Below, one piece after another: positions 10,160 through 21,401 of a stretch of 64,000 bases of DNA. The first letter of the stretch is position 1, and every line of letters starts with the position of its first letter. The translations under genes and the position numbers were made by a program. The notes under the pieces were generated by a model. The model did no database searches and had not been told where the DNA came from. It saw only the letters and a program-made list of their open reading frames with translations. Source of the DNA: Isochrysis galbana (lineage: Eukaryota; Haptophyta; Isochrysidales; Isochrysidaceae). The stretch covers positions 4,487,698 to 4,551,697 of the forward strand of contig CM030940.1 in the NCBI GenBank assembly GCA_018136815.1. Reading direction: 5' to 3'.

Positions 10160-12850
10160 GTGGCGGCAGGTGTCCCCCCCCCCGCCCCCGGTGGTCCGGA
10201 CCCCCTTAGGTCCGGAACCCCCCTCATCCACCAAAAAACAGGACCCTCATCGATCACCGATACCACCAACCTGACGGCACATCCCAGCCGCAGTTGGCAC
10301 CGCTCCTCCGCCCTCGGCGCTTCCTCAGTGGTCGCCGCCTTCGCCTCAACCTCCATCCTCCTCTCCCTACGCGCTGCTCACTCACCGCCGCCGTCACCCC
10401 CTCCCTCCCCCTCTGCCCGCTCACTGCCGCCGCCAGTGTATCCGTCCCCTCGCCATCCATCCGCATCCCTCCCTCTGCCTCTTACGGCACCGCCTCACCC
10501 ATCGTTGCCGCCGATTTCGAATCCTCCAGCGTCTCCCCTTCCTTCATTGCCACTGCCTTGGCCTTCATCACCGCCTCCCCATGCTCTTCATCGCCATCAA
10601 CTACGCCATCATCGCAACAGCGGCCGAGCCGCTCAGGGCGTGCTGTGCCGTTGCCCTCGAAAGCTGCGCGATTTCCTCTGCCGGCTGCTGTTGTCGACGG
10701 CGGCGTCAATGGTTGGATGCAGATGGCCTCGATGGTGACGGGTCCGGCCGGCGCGGTACTCTGACGCGGTAGCAGGCGGCAGCTCTGTGCGATGTGCGCA
10801 CTAGTGAGAGGTGGGAGGCGCGAGCGAGGACGACGGCTAGGAGGGCTCGGACTGGGGCACCGGCGACAAGAAGCCGGCCGCGCAGACGGCGGCGGCTGTG
10901 ACAGTGGCGGCAACGGCGGGAACCATGGCGGCCCGGAACGCGGTGGGAGTGGTGTGGGCGAAATCAGCGTTGGTGGAGGCGGTAGCTCGGACTTAAGCCG
11001 CTCCGATAGAGGTGGCAGCGCTCTGTGCACCGGCGGCTTGGATTGGATCGTGGCCCCTCAAGGGGCGGATCGGGGGCGTGGCTCGGCCGACAGCGGCTTG
11101 GTCGGCGGTAGTGGCGTCACCACTGCTGCGGACGCCTCGCGAGCCGCTGTCAGCGCGCACCGCTCCGCCTCTTCGGCCACCGCAGGCACCGTCGTCCGGC
11201 CCCCACTCTCTTCGCAGCTGCCCCATCAGCCCGCTGCGCCACCGCCAGCCAGGCCGCCGCCGCCACCCGCGTCGCTACCGCCACAGCCCAGCCCCTCCAC
11301 GTCCGAGCTCGTGCCGTCGCAGCCTGCCACGTGCGGGGCGGCTCTCCAAGCCGCCGCCACCGCCACTGCCTTTACCATCCGCACAACTGTCGCCACCGTC
11401 GGAGCCGCTGTCGCCCGAGCCACTGCCGCCGCCACGCGCGCCGCCGGAGCCACCGTTGCAGCCGCCGTCCGAACAGCTAGCGCAGCGGCTTCATTCGCCG
11501 CTGTCGTCGGACTCGCCGCTCGCGTTTCCTCCGAGTTCGCCGCCAGGGCCGCCACTCGCGGCGGAGCCGTTACTCGAAATGCCATCACTCCCGTCGCCGC
11601 CGGCGCGTCTCTCGCTCGTCCCCGGGCCGCCGCTCGGAGTGCGGCTGTCTCCGCCACTTGGACCGCCACCGTCCGAGCCACCGCCGTCTGCGCGGACGAC
11701 ATTGATAGCGGCAGCCCTGGCTTCGACGATGACCGTGCCCGCAGCGGCGGTGGCGGCGTGGAAGGGCGGCGATGGCGGCGACGCTCTGGCTGTATGTCAG
11801 GGCGGTGGTCGGGGCAGCAGCGCAGCTTGCGACAGCAGAGAGGGATGAGAGGGGGGCTCTAGGAGCGACAGCAATGGTGGCGGTTTGGACAGAGGCGGCT
11901 CGAACGGCAGCGGTGGCATCACAGGGGGCGGTTGCGGCGCCTTGAGCGCTGGCGGTGCAGACTGGACGGTCCGTGCGGCGACGGCAGCGGCTCGGGCGGC
12001 GGCGACGGCAGCTGGCACGACGGACAGTAGAGGTGGAGACTTGGACGATGGCAACGGCGGCAGCGCGATGGCTGGCGGCGACGGCCACAGCAGATCTTCG
12101 GAGGGCGGCGGCGCCGGGTGGAAGGCAAGAGGCGGCGGATGCGACTGCGGCTCGGGCGGGCCGAGCAGCAGCGGTAACGGCTCGGGTGGTAGCGACGGCG
12201 GCTGACACAGCGGCGAGAGTAGCTTGGCTAGCAGCTACGGCGGCGGCTCCAGCGGTGGCGGCAGGCAGCATCACGGGGAGCGGCGGCGGCGGCCCAGGCG
12301 TCGACTGTGGCTTGAGCAAATGTGGCATAGCCCGCGGCGGTAGCGGCTCGGACAGCGGCGGCGGCAGCCCGGATGCTGGCGGGGTCATCGGCGGCGACGG
12401 CCTCTCGGACGGCAGTGATGGCTTAAACGCCAATGGCCGGCATGGTAGCCCGGGCGGAGGCAGCGGCGGCGTGGACGGCAGCGGCTCGGATGGCGGCAGC
12501 TCGTGCAGCCGCGGCAGCGGCTCGGGCGACCACGGCTCGGGCGGTCTGGGCGGCGGCGGTGGCGGCTCGGATGGCGACGACGGTGGCTCAAGCGACGGTT
12601 GTCCGGTTGGCGGTGGCCCGGAAGAAGCACCGGCAGCTTGGACGGCGGCGGCTCGGAGGGCGGCGGCTCGAGCAGGGGTTGCAGTGGCTAAGGCCGCCAC
12701 GGCTCGTTCGGCGGCAACCATGGTGCGGGCGGCAGCAGTTCGGGTAGCAGCAAAGGGGTCAACTCCGGCGATGGTACTGGCATCACAGGAGGCGCTCGCG
12801 GCGGTGCGAGCGTCGGCCGCTGCTCGAGCGCTAGTGGCGTGAGCCGCGGT
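10160..12850. repeat. Multi-kb trinucleotide-biased low-complexity block A
   Basis: Imperfect GCC/GGC/GCG-type triplets dominate for about 2.7 kb. From about 10800 the plus strand is rich in GGCGGC, AGCGGC and TCGG units. Open frames of 100-380 codons occur in most frames on both strands (Gly/Ser-rich, Ala/Thr-rich or Pro-rich), which is what period-3 composition produces. No conserved domain is visible, so I do not call a gene. It resembles block B (16567-19160) in the opposite orientation. Confidence 0.75.
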
Positions 12851-13028
12851 TGGACGCCAGCGGAGCTACGACTACTCAATTCCTTTACTGGCATGTCCTT
12901 CCCCCTCCCCAAATGGTATTTTTTGTCTCTAGAGCCCCCCCAAAGCTTGATCTGGGCCCATGGGGATGCCCTGCAGGCAAGAGGTACAAAAATATCATGG
13001 GGGTCCATCATTTACGACGGCCCCCCTA

Positions 13029-13046
13029 AAACTATTGTTATAGTTT
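13029..13046 (+). promoter_or_regulatory. LINE 5'-end hairpin (perfect)
   Basis: AAACTAT-TGTT-ATAGTTT forms a perfect 7-bp stem with a 4-nt loop, six bases before an ATG that opens MERAATALEPQATLATAPH. Confidence 0.7.
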
Positions 13047-13051
13047 GAACT

Positions 13052-13700
13052 ATGGAGCGTGCCGCGACCGCCCTCGAGCCCCAGGCGACCCTCGCCACCG
13101 CGCCCCACCTGGGACGCCCCACGCCGCCCGAGGCGGCTCGTCAGAAAGCCCTCTCAGAGCCCATCCAACCCATCCAAACCATACCCGCGCAAGCGCGCGG
13201 GGTGGCGAGCACTGGCACCGAACAGGTTGCCACCATGGCTCTGCGCATCATGCAGGGGGTCTTTGAGACCCCCTCCCTACAGTGGGAAACCTTCCCACCC
13301 CAAGAGCCAAGAGCACCTCATGTGGGAGGGTAGCTCAGCTGCCCTCCCCATGGTGGAAACCTCTACCATCAGTGCACCCAACATGGGAGGGCACTTCACA
13401 ACCATCAACCCCATACGGAGAGCACCCCATGCCTCTGTTTTCCAACTTGTTGACACAATTCTCGTCTTCACCCCACTCTTGTGGGCCACTAGTACCAATC
13501 ACTCAGTGCCCTGCCTTGGGCACTCCTTCAACACTTGACTCCCTCTCCCACTCTCCCTTCCCTCTACAACCAACCCAAACAGCACGAACCCCCTCGCCCT
13601 CTGTTCAAAGCACCAAAAATTTCAATTCAAGACACATGTTGATACACTTCCCGTTTTCACCCCACGCTTGTGGGCCACAAGTACCTACAACTCAGTGCCC
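13052..13700 (+). mobile_element. LINE ORF1 N-terminal fragment, second family
   Basis: The frame from ATG 13052 to 13333 encodes a Pro/Ala-rich ORF1 start (MERAATALEPQ). Later pieces in other frames (VETSTISAPNMGGHF) parallel the ORF1 at 13731-14192 (VATPTGSAPLVGGHF), so the reading frame is broken. Two related segments of about 69 bp (13445-13513 and 13636-13704) show an internal duplication. No RT follows before the next element starts. Confidence 0.65.
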
Positions 13701-13707
13701 TGGATAA

Positions 13708-15645
13708 AAACTATTGTTATAGTTTCAGCGATGGAGCGCGCGCCGACCGCTCCCACCTCCCAGCCCCCCGCCGCCACGACGCCCCACCGGGGCCGCCCCA
13801 AGCCGCCGGAGCCGAAGCGATCGCAGGCCGCCCCCTTGACTGACACGGACGTTGACATGATCTGCCCGCCCTCGCCTCCCCTCCAGCCACAGAAGCAGGG
13901 GACAGGAAGAGTCCTGTTCCCTGCAGACCAGCAGAACCAGATCCTGGCCCTGCCTCCTCTGCCCACCGGACCTCCACAACAACAAGGACTCCCCTTGGGT
14001 GGTGGCAGCTTTGCTGCCACCCCCATGGTGGCAACTCCTACCGGCAGTGCACCCCTCGTGGGCGGGCACTTCACACAACAAACACTCACAGGGGCCTTTT
14101 CGGCTTCCAACCCATATCTGAACAACAACCAGAAGTCGTACGCTGAGGCGGCCGGCCCCAAAGGAACGCCCCGGCGATTTACGCCGGGGTAAATTGGAGC
14201 GACCCACAACCAACTCTAGAAGAAGACAAAATAGCTACCGACGATACCTCCATTGTGGCTTCGCTGCGGAGCTACTACGTTTGGTTGTTTAGCGAAAAGA
14301 CATCGCGCAATGCAGAGCCCCTCTTACACGCGCTGAGACAACGTCAGATACCGGAGAATCACAGATCCATTCTGGACAAGCCTATCGGCAGCTCCGAGAT
14401 CATTAGGGCTATACGACAAATGGCGAAAGGCAAATCCACGGGGCCGGACGGCATACCGATGGAATTCTACCAAAGTTTTGAAAAGATCGTAGCGCCACAC
14501 TTGACGGAAATGTTTCGGGAGGCATTCCGGAGAGGGGCTCTACCGGAAGACACGTGCTCCGGTGACATAACGCTTCTCTATAAGAAAGGGGACGCTAGGG
14601 ACCCAAGAAACTATAGACCTATTACACTGCTTCAAACGGATTACAAAATCCTCGCCAAAGTTTTAGCAAATAGACTCAAGAGATCGATTCACACGATTGT
14701 CTCTAAAGAACAAGTAGGCTTTGTGCCTAGGAGGATGATAGGCGAAGCCACTCATCTATTGAAGTTAGTCCAGGCTTACTTGGATGACAAGGAGGAGGAA
14801 GGCCTAGCCTTGGCGATAGACTGGGAGAAAGCTTTCGATAGAGTAAGTTGGGATTATTATCATGAAGCGATCCAAGCCTTGGGCTTCGGCCCCGGGTATT
14901 CTGGATGGCTAACGTTATTAACAAATGCGGACTCGCTCCCGACCCGATGGATCAAGGCCAACGGAAGGCGTAGCAACCCCTTCTCGATACACAGCGGCAT
15001 GCCCCAAGGATGCCCGCTATCGCCTCTCGCGTTTCTCTTAGTGGCCGAAGGCCTAACACGCCTGGTCAACGCCGATCCGGAGATGAAGGGAATCACGATA
15101 GGGCCTAGAGAGTTAAGACTCTCGCAGTTCGCCGACGACACGCAACTTCTAGCAAACTCATACGAGTCTTTGGGTAGAGCGATGCGTATACTTGATACTT
15201 GACGCATACGAGGATGCAACTGGAGCTAGAGTAAACAAAAGAAAAAGCATATTAATACGTATGGGAACGCTCTCAGGGACGCAGGTCCCCGACACGCTCG
15301 CCTACCTCAAAACGCTAGGAGAAGGCGAGTATGCCACCATCCTAGGGGTGCCCTTCTGTGAAGGACCGGACAACGGCACCTTTTGGGAACGGCTTTACGC
15401 AAAGCTCAAGAAAAAAGTTGCAGCGTGGAATGGAATCCAAAACCTCTCGATTCACGGGAGAGCCCTATTAGCGAACTTTATTATTTACGGGACGCCGAGA
15501 TACTGGCTATCCACCTCCACCCCGCCAACATGGTTCATGGAAGCTATCGACTCTGACGTTCAAGCTATTCTGTGGGATAGGAACCCGCGACTTCATGCGG
15601 ACGAGTTAGGCTCCTCGCAAGAGGGCAGGAAATGGATAACTTTTC
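13708..15645 (+). mobile_element. LINE with ORF1 start, deleted endonuclease, and RT
   Basis: A perfect hairpin at 13708-13725 precedes ATG 13731. ORF1 (13731-14192) begins MERAPTAPTSQPPAATTPH and ends GTPRRFTPG at a stop. Soon after, a frame from about 14190 enters the RT region: YYVWLFSEKTSRN, GKSTGPDGIPMEFYQ, YKKGDARDPRNYRPITLLQ, DWEKAFDRVSWDYY, GMPQGCPLSP and the catalytic FADD. No endonuclease domain lies between ORF1 and RT, so this copy is internally deleted. A 7-bp tandem duplication at 15188-15201 shifts the frame; RT/thumb sequence continues to about 15645 (FIIYGTPRYWLST), then is lost. Confidence 0.88.
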
Positions 15646-16206
15646 CGGCGTACCCGAGAGTGGGAGCGAACGAGGACGGGCCCCAACTGGGAGTCGGGCT
15701 ACTCCCCCCTCAAGCGAAAATACGCGGCCAAGCCGCAGGCGAAGCACCGCAAGAACGACCCCCCCTCCAAGCCCCCGACCACCCAACCCGGCCGGGCCTC
15801 ACCCGGCACGCCGAACGAAGATCACAAAACAGCGACCGTGGATAGACTTTTTATACATCCCAATGGCTCTCGCCCTAAAGCACTAGCAATACTAATTTTT
15901 AACAAATTTTTATGGGTCGCGGCGCGGCAAAGGAACGGGACAAGCGCCCACTCAAGACAGGACTCCCTGCCGCGGCAAGCGCAAGCAGCCTTCCCCCTTA
16001 TGCCACCCAGCTCTTCACTAGTTTTCTATACCTGCGCTAGCCGGAGGGCCCCTCCGCCCCTCCCTCCACACTCACACAGCCCCCCACTCCAGGATCTTAT
16101 TCTGGTCTCGCAGGCAAGGGGGCCTAATGGGAGGGTTAGACGTGAGGCCTACATAGAAATATGCATTTTTTTTGGCCCTTGGGGCAAGCCACAGTGTATC
16201 GTGAAG
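15646..16206. other. Repeat-like DNA, no gene recognised
   Basis: Pro/Arg-rich frames follow the end of the LINE RT. Nothing conserved is visible. 16080-16206 (TCTCGCAGGCAAG, GGGCAAGCC) resembles the DNA that precedes the hairpin at 13029, so it may be a LINE 5' flank. Confidence 0.35.
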
Positions 16207-16375
16207 GGGTTGCCTAAAACTATTGTTCCCTGACACCGAAGAAAAAGGAAAGAGGGGGGGAAGGCGAGGATACGGGGCGACGGGAGAGAAGGGCGATGAC
16301 GGGCGAGGGTAGAATATACGTGAATAGCGATAGGTGTGTAGCGCTGAAATCTTCAGATCTTTTTTTTTCATGACC

Positions 16376-16399
16376 CTATCAGTTTACTGATACTGATAG
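16376..16399 (-). promoter_or_regulatory. LINE 5'-end hairpin variant with 8-bp stem
   Basis: CTATCAGT and ACTGATAG flank an 8-nt loop. On the minus strand this is followed by GGGTCATG, as at 35664 and 4061. No ORF1 follows. Confidence 0.5.
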
Positions 16400-16411
16400 T
16401 TGCCAAGATAG

Positions 16412-16566
16412 AAAAGAAAGCTACCATGTACACGCCGATCACGAGCAACCTGTCCATGCACGGGAGGACAAAAGTAGTTAACTTTCTCATGTACTCCGTC
16501 CCCAGATACTGGCTACAAACGCTGGCAGCCCCGAGATCATTCCACGCGTCCGTGAAAAAAGCCATA
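16412..16566 (+). mobile_element. LINE ORF2 thumb-region fragment
   Basis: Encodes ITSNLSMHGRTKVVNFLMYSVPRYWLQTLAAP, with the same order of residues as 41210-41320 and 49366-49470. It is truncated on both sides and runs directly into trinucleotide block B. Confidence 0.75.
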
Positions 16567-19160
16567 CACGACCCGCCTCCGCTGTCATCGCCGCCGCAAT
16601 CACCACTGCCGCCGACACTGCCGCCGCCGTCACCATCGTCGCCATCAATTCCGCAACCATCACCCTTGTAAACACCTCTGCCACCACATTTGCCATCCCT
16701 GCTCTCGCCGGCGCACACACTACCAACCCCCCGTCGCCGACAAAACCGTCGCTGCCAATGTACTCTCCGCCACCGCGACCACTGCCGCCTCCCTCCTCTT
16801 CACCGCCAGGGCCGCCTCTGCCGTCGTCGAACACTCCACAGTTGTTGCCGCCGCCGCCACCGCCGCTACCTTGGCCGCCACCGACTCTGGCGCCCCCACC
16901 GTCGCAAATACTTGCGACGCCACCCATGGTCATATTGTTGCCCGTCGAGCACGACCACCACCGCCGCAATGGTCCTCGTCGCCGCTGCTGTCGCCACCTG
17001 CACCATCATCGCGACTACCGACGCCAGGTCGCCGCCAATGCCTGAGCTATCACCGTCGCCAGCGCCCGCGACAGCACCTCTGGTCACGCCACTACCCTCA
17101 GTGCCTGACGCATCTGCATCACGGTTGCCATCGCCGCTCGCACTGGCGCAAGTCTCATGCGCAGCTCCGCCGCCGCCACCGCTGCCAACGCCGCCGCCAC
17201 CGCTGCCAACGCCACCGCCACCATCACAGCCGGCTTCACCGCCGCCACCGCTGCCGCCACCGTCGCAGCAGCAGCCGCAGCAGTCGCAGCCGCAGCCACC
17301 GCCATTACTGTCGCCGCTAAAATCACTGCCGCCTTCATCACTGCCGCTGCCCTCGCCGCCATGGCCCCCATCCCCGCTTGCATCTCACCCTCGGCTCCGC
17401 TGCCCCCGCCTTTGCCTTCGCTCCCGCTGTCCTCATTTCCACCACCGCCACCGAAGCCGGCTTTGCCGCCCCTACCGCCGCATCCGGCCTCACCGCCGCC
17501 CTCACCGCCACCGCCACTGCTGCCGCCACCGCCACTGTCCTCGTCGCCGCCCTTGCGGCAACCACCTTCATCCCCGGCCCCATCATCACCTTCTTGTTCG
17601 ACTCCACTCTTGACCCCGCCCCCTCACCGCCGCCGCCTTCATCGCCGCGGCCCTCCTCGCCACCGCCCTTGTCCCCGCCTCCATCGCCGCCCCCACCCTC
17701 AGCTTCGCCTCACATCTGCCGCTTTCACCTCCGCCTCCTCGTTCTCGATCGCCCTTGCCACCACCCCTTCCCCTCCACCGCCCTCGTCGCCGCCGTTCAC
17801 ACCACCGACACCACCTTCCCTATTGCCGCCGGCTATGACGCTGCCTTGACCACTTCCGCCTCGCCGCCCTCGTGCTAACTGTCAACGTCGTCGCCACTAT
17901 CGCCCTCGCCACCAACTCTGTCACCACTTTTGCCCCCGCCGCCATCCACACTGCCTCCACTGCCCCTACCCGCACTGCCGCCACTGCAGCCACTGGACGT
18001 CACTGTCGCCGACGCCGCCCTCACTACTGTCGCCATCGCCGCTGCCACAATCACCGCCGCCGCCATCATCTGCGCCGCCACCATCGCCGCCGCCATCACC
18101 TCCGCCTCTCTCCTCTCCCCCGCCCTCGCTGCCATCGCTCGTCAACGCCACCGTCGCCGTCTTCGCCACTATCGCCCTCACCGCCGCCTCCCTCACCGCC
18201 GCCGCATTCGCCCTCGCCTCGGCACCCCTTATCTCGAAACACCTCACTTCTACCGCCCGCACTATCACTATTGTTGGCGCCACCCACGGCGATGCCGCCT
18301 TCGCAGCCACCATCTCCGCCGCCTCCTCTGCCGCCTTCGCCTACACCACCGTCATCATTGCCGCTCTCATCGCCGCACCCGTGTCGGCACCTCTACCCTG
18401 GTCACCGTACCCATCCCCGCTCCCAGCCTCGCCTCTGGCCTCTGCCTTCACTCCCGTCAGACTCAGCTTCGCCGAGCATGCCGCCGGCCTCGTTGCAGCC
18501 ATCGTCCTCATCACCGCCTCTGCCGTCGCCGCCATCACCGCCTCTGCCACCGGCCGCCCTCGCAGCCGCTGCCATCGCAGCTGCCGCCATCACCGACGCC
18601 GCCATCACCGCTGCAACCTTCACCGCCGCCCCCGCCCTCAACTCCTCCCCCGCCGCCTTCGCCAGCGGCTCCACCCTCACCCCCGCCGCCCTCACCCCCA
18701 CCTCCCCCGTCTGCAGCGGCCTCGCCGCCGTCCCCTCCACCTCCACCGCCCTCATTGCCGCCGTCCGCACCGACACCGATGCCATCGCCAGGAACGACGC
18801 CGTCACTGTTGTCGACGCCGACATCGCCACTGCCGTCACCGCCTCTGCCACCATTGTCGTCGCCATTACCGCCACAAGCTCCGTCACCACAATCCAGCCG
18901 CCTACGTCCTCGCCACCACGGACCCCGTCGCCGCCTCCGTCGCTGCTTGCGCTCTCGCCACGACGCTCGTCGCCCCCGCCCCCGCCGCTCTCGCCGCTTC
19001 CACCCTTGCCATCCTCACTCTTACTGCTGACGCCGTCAACTCGCCTCGCCGCCCCCTCCCTGACCATCATTGCTGTCCACCACTATCCCCCTTGACTCTG
19101 CCGCCCTCATGACCGCCTCCGTCACAGCTTCCGCCCTTGCCATCTCTGTAAGGCCCTGCC
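16567..19160. repeat. Multi-kb trinucleotide-biased low-complexity block B
   Basis: About 2.6 kb of imperfect CCG/CCA/TCC/GCC triplets. Plus-strand frames are Pro/Ser-rich or Ala/Thr-rich; minus-strand frames are Ala/Val- or Gly/Asp-rich. A part near 18056-18160 recurs at 21270-21395. No domain supports a gene. The block begins at the truncated end of a LINE fragment. Confidence 0.75.
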
Positions 19161-19546
19161 GCTGCCCATGCCACTGCCGACCGAGCAACCGCCACCGCCA
19201 CAGTCTCCGCAGCCGCCCTCATCCTCTCCGCCACTCCCCAAGCTTCCATTCCCCACGCCACCACCTTCCGAGCGCGCGAAGCCTGACAGCCGCTCACCTG
19301 CCAGCAGCTGCCGCCGTGCTTCTGATCTCCCTTTCTCCCACGTCACTGTCGCGCCTGACCCGCCCCACATCCCTGTCCAGCCTCCCCATCGATGTCCATA
19401 CTGCGATGCCCCATTCACTTATCCCTTTGGCCACCTCATCCCAGCCGCTACTGCTCCCCTCGACCTTACCACTCTCAAATTCCTCCCCATATCCCTCTCC
19501 CCCTTCCATCTCCCCTCTTCGTGCGCCCTGCCCGTGCGCGGAACGC

Positions 19547-19661
19547 CGTCACCACCGCAGCCCCGCGCGCGTCACCACCGCAGCCCCGCGCGCGTCACCA
19601 CCGCAGCCTCGCGCGCGTCACCACCGCAGCCCCGCGCGCGTCACCACCGCAGCCCCGCGCG
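19547..19661. repeat. 23-bp minisatellite, five units
   Basis: Five head-to-tail units beginning CGTCACCACCGCAG and ending CGCGCG, with one substitution. The 23-bp period is not a multiple of three, so each frame cycles through the same peptides and none need be coding. From 19662 to about 20264 I see no gene. Confidence 0.95.
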
Positions 19662-20264
19662 CGGCTCGCCATCCATCTCGGTCCCGCCGGCGTGACGCGC
19701 CCCGCTCGCACCCTACGGCAGCCCGCCGCCCTCTCTTTCCCCCCCGCGTCAGAGTTTTCTTGCTGTGGTAATAACCCTACTACGTACCCGGTCAATTCCT
19801 CGCGCCGGCTCAATCCCTTCGGCACCTGTCCTTCGCAGCCAGGGGGGGCTGTGGAGGAGGGCTAGGCTAGCTGGTGCAGTTGAAGTGGCGCCCGAGGCCT
19901 CCCACCCGCGTTACATGTGATTCGCGTGCAGTGCGGTAACAAAGTGGCACCATAGTGGTAGTCACTATGGCAAAAGGATGTCGCATCTCTGCGAATCGAC
20001 GTCCGCGGATATGATTCATGATTCTCTCTCTATCTCTATGAAGACGAACCAAGAATGTAGCAGCAAGCATCCGGCTCGCTGAGGTACACCGGACACCCTC
20101 AGACGTCGACACCCTAATGCTAAGCCTGACCCCCGTCTTGCCTCCGCTGAGGTACACCACCGGACACCCTCAGACTACGTCTGACCCCCGTCTTGCCTCT
20201 TGTGGTTCGGGGGAGAACCGCCCCAAGCGTTCCTTCCCCCCCCCCCCCCCCCTCTCTCTCTGGA

Positions 20265-20320
20265 GTGGAGTGGCTGTGGCTGTGGGTGAGGCTTGTGATT
20301 CAAAAGGTTGTTGAGAGATT
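20265..20320 (+). repeat. GTGGCT repeat leader shared with 57733-57782
   Basis: GGAGTGGCTGTGGCTGTGG and GGCTTGTGATT occur here and at 57733-57782, in both cases ending in a TTGAG just before retroelement-like sequence. Confidence 0.6.
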
Positions 20321-20682
20321 AAGTTTATACTTGGTCGCGGTGGAGCGTGCCGCGGCGACTACCCTCTCCTTCGGGCCGCATGGAAGGCCGCATCGATGTG
20401 GAAGAAACACTCCAAGCTATCCGGGGCATCGGCCCCGGCAAAAGTGCGGGCCAGGATGGACTGTCACTCTGCCACGGGCCCTACTCGTTGTATCGTCGAT
20501 TCCGCCCTCGCCGTCAACAAGACTCTCGCGGACACGGGAGCCGGCCTCTCGGTTGTAACCACTGAGCTGTTGGCCGCACTACCCCGCGACGCTTGCGTCT
20601 TAGTCGAACACGCTTCGGACCGACCTGCCGTTGTCGGACCGGATGACCGGATGAAGTCGCGTTCCGTCAAAAGAGGGCCAGG
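20321..20682 (+). mobile_element. Mosaic: LINE 5' end, LINE RT start, retroviral-type aspartic protease piece
   Basis: AAGTTTATACTT (20321-20332) resembles the small 5'-end hairpins and is followed by GTGGAGCGTGCC. Next comes an RT start (MEGRIDVEETLQAIRGIGPG), which stops near 20465. It continues into a frame with ALAVNKTLADTGAGLSVV, carrying the DTGA motif of retroelement aspartic proteases. The last 30 bases match the repeat at 8062. Three unrelated retroelement parts are thus joined within 350 bp. Confidence 0.6.
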
Positions 20683-20832
20683 TGATAGTTTTGTTTTTCA
20701 CTCAGAATGTTATATTAGTATAGGCGCAAAGACGCGGCGCGTGCGCATAGCAACTTTTCCCCCCACGGTACCACTCTCCGGAACACGTCACAGAACTAAG
20801 TTTTCATCTTGCCCTCACTACTGCCGCCGTCG

Positions 20833-21259
20833 CTAGGCCCAGGTAGAAATATGCAGCATATGCAATTGCAATTGCATATTTGGGTAGATTTGTCAGATCT
20901 GCATATGTCGGGGACCAGGTGTGCGCCTCTTTGATGTTGCGCTTCAATCGCAATCAGCGCCAGCGGGAGCGTGGAGCGTGAGTAGCAAAGCGTGAGTGTG
21001 CTCATGTGTTAGCTTTGTGAGCATGTGAGCAAGTGTGTGTGCGTGTGCTATCTACCTCTACCTACCTCAATAATGCTCTCTCTCGGTCTCTCCACTCCCA
21101 TACTATTGATTGATTGGCAATTCGCACGTGTCTCGTGCCTACACATATAAAATATGTACTGCATATTTTTTGCATATTTGGGTGACGAGCTGCATATTTT
21201 TTGCATATTTTCTCTGCATATTTGGGTAACAAAAACTGCATATTTCTACTTGGGCCTAG
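20833..21259. mobile_element. MITE-like element with terminal inverted repeats
   Basis: Terminal inverted repeats of about 24 bp (left CTAGGCCCAGGTAGAAATATGC, one mismatch to the right arm) bound 427 bp. The flanks carry CCGTCG on each side (20827-20832 and 21260-21265), a likely 6-bp target duplication, though the flanking sequence is itself simple. Inside are several copies of GCATATTTGGGT. There is no transposase. The flanking DNA is trinucleotide-block sequence. Confidence 0.65.
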
Positions 21260-21269
21260 CCGTCGCTGC

Positions 21270-21395
21270 TGCCGCAATCCACCGCCGCCATCATCTCCGC
21301 CGCTACCATCTCCGCCGCCATCACCTCTGCCTCTCTCGTCTCCCCCGCCCTCGCTGCGATCGCTCATCAACGCCACCGTCGCCGCCGCCGTCCTC
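21270..21395 (+). repeat. Copy of part of trinucleotide block B
   Basis: CTCTCTCGTCTCCCCCGCC and CAACGCCACCGTCGCCG appear in the same order as in 18056-18160, with substitutions. It joins directly to a copia fragment at about 21400. Confidence 0.8.
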
Positions 21396-21401
21396 ACCGG
21401 A

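Noticed and set aside
10254-12850. Very long Pro-, Ala- or Gly/Ser-rich frames in block A on both strands
   Set aside because: Overlapping open frames in most frames are explained by triplet composition; no domain, splice or start evidence.
16426-19112. Pro/Ala/Thr-rich frames up to 407 codons in block B
   Set aside because: Same reason as block A; likely compositional.
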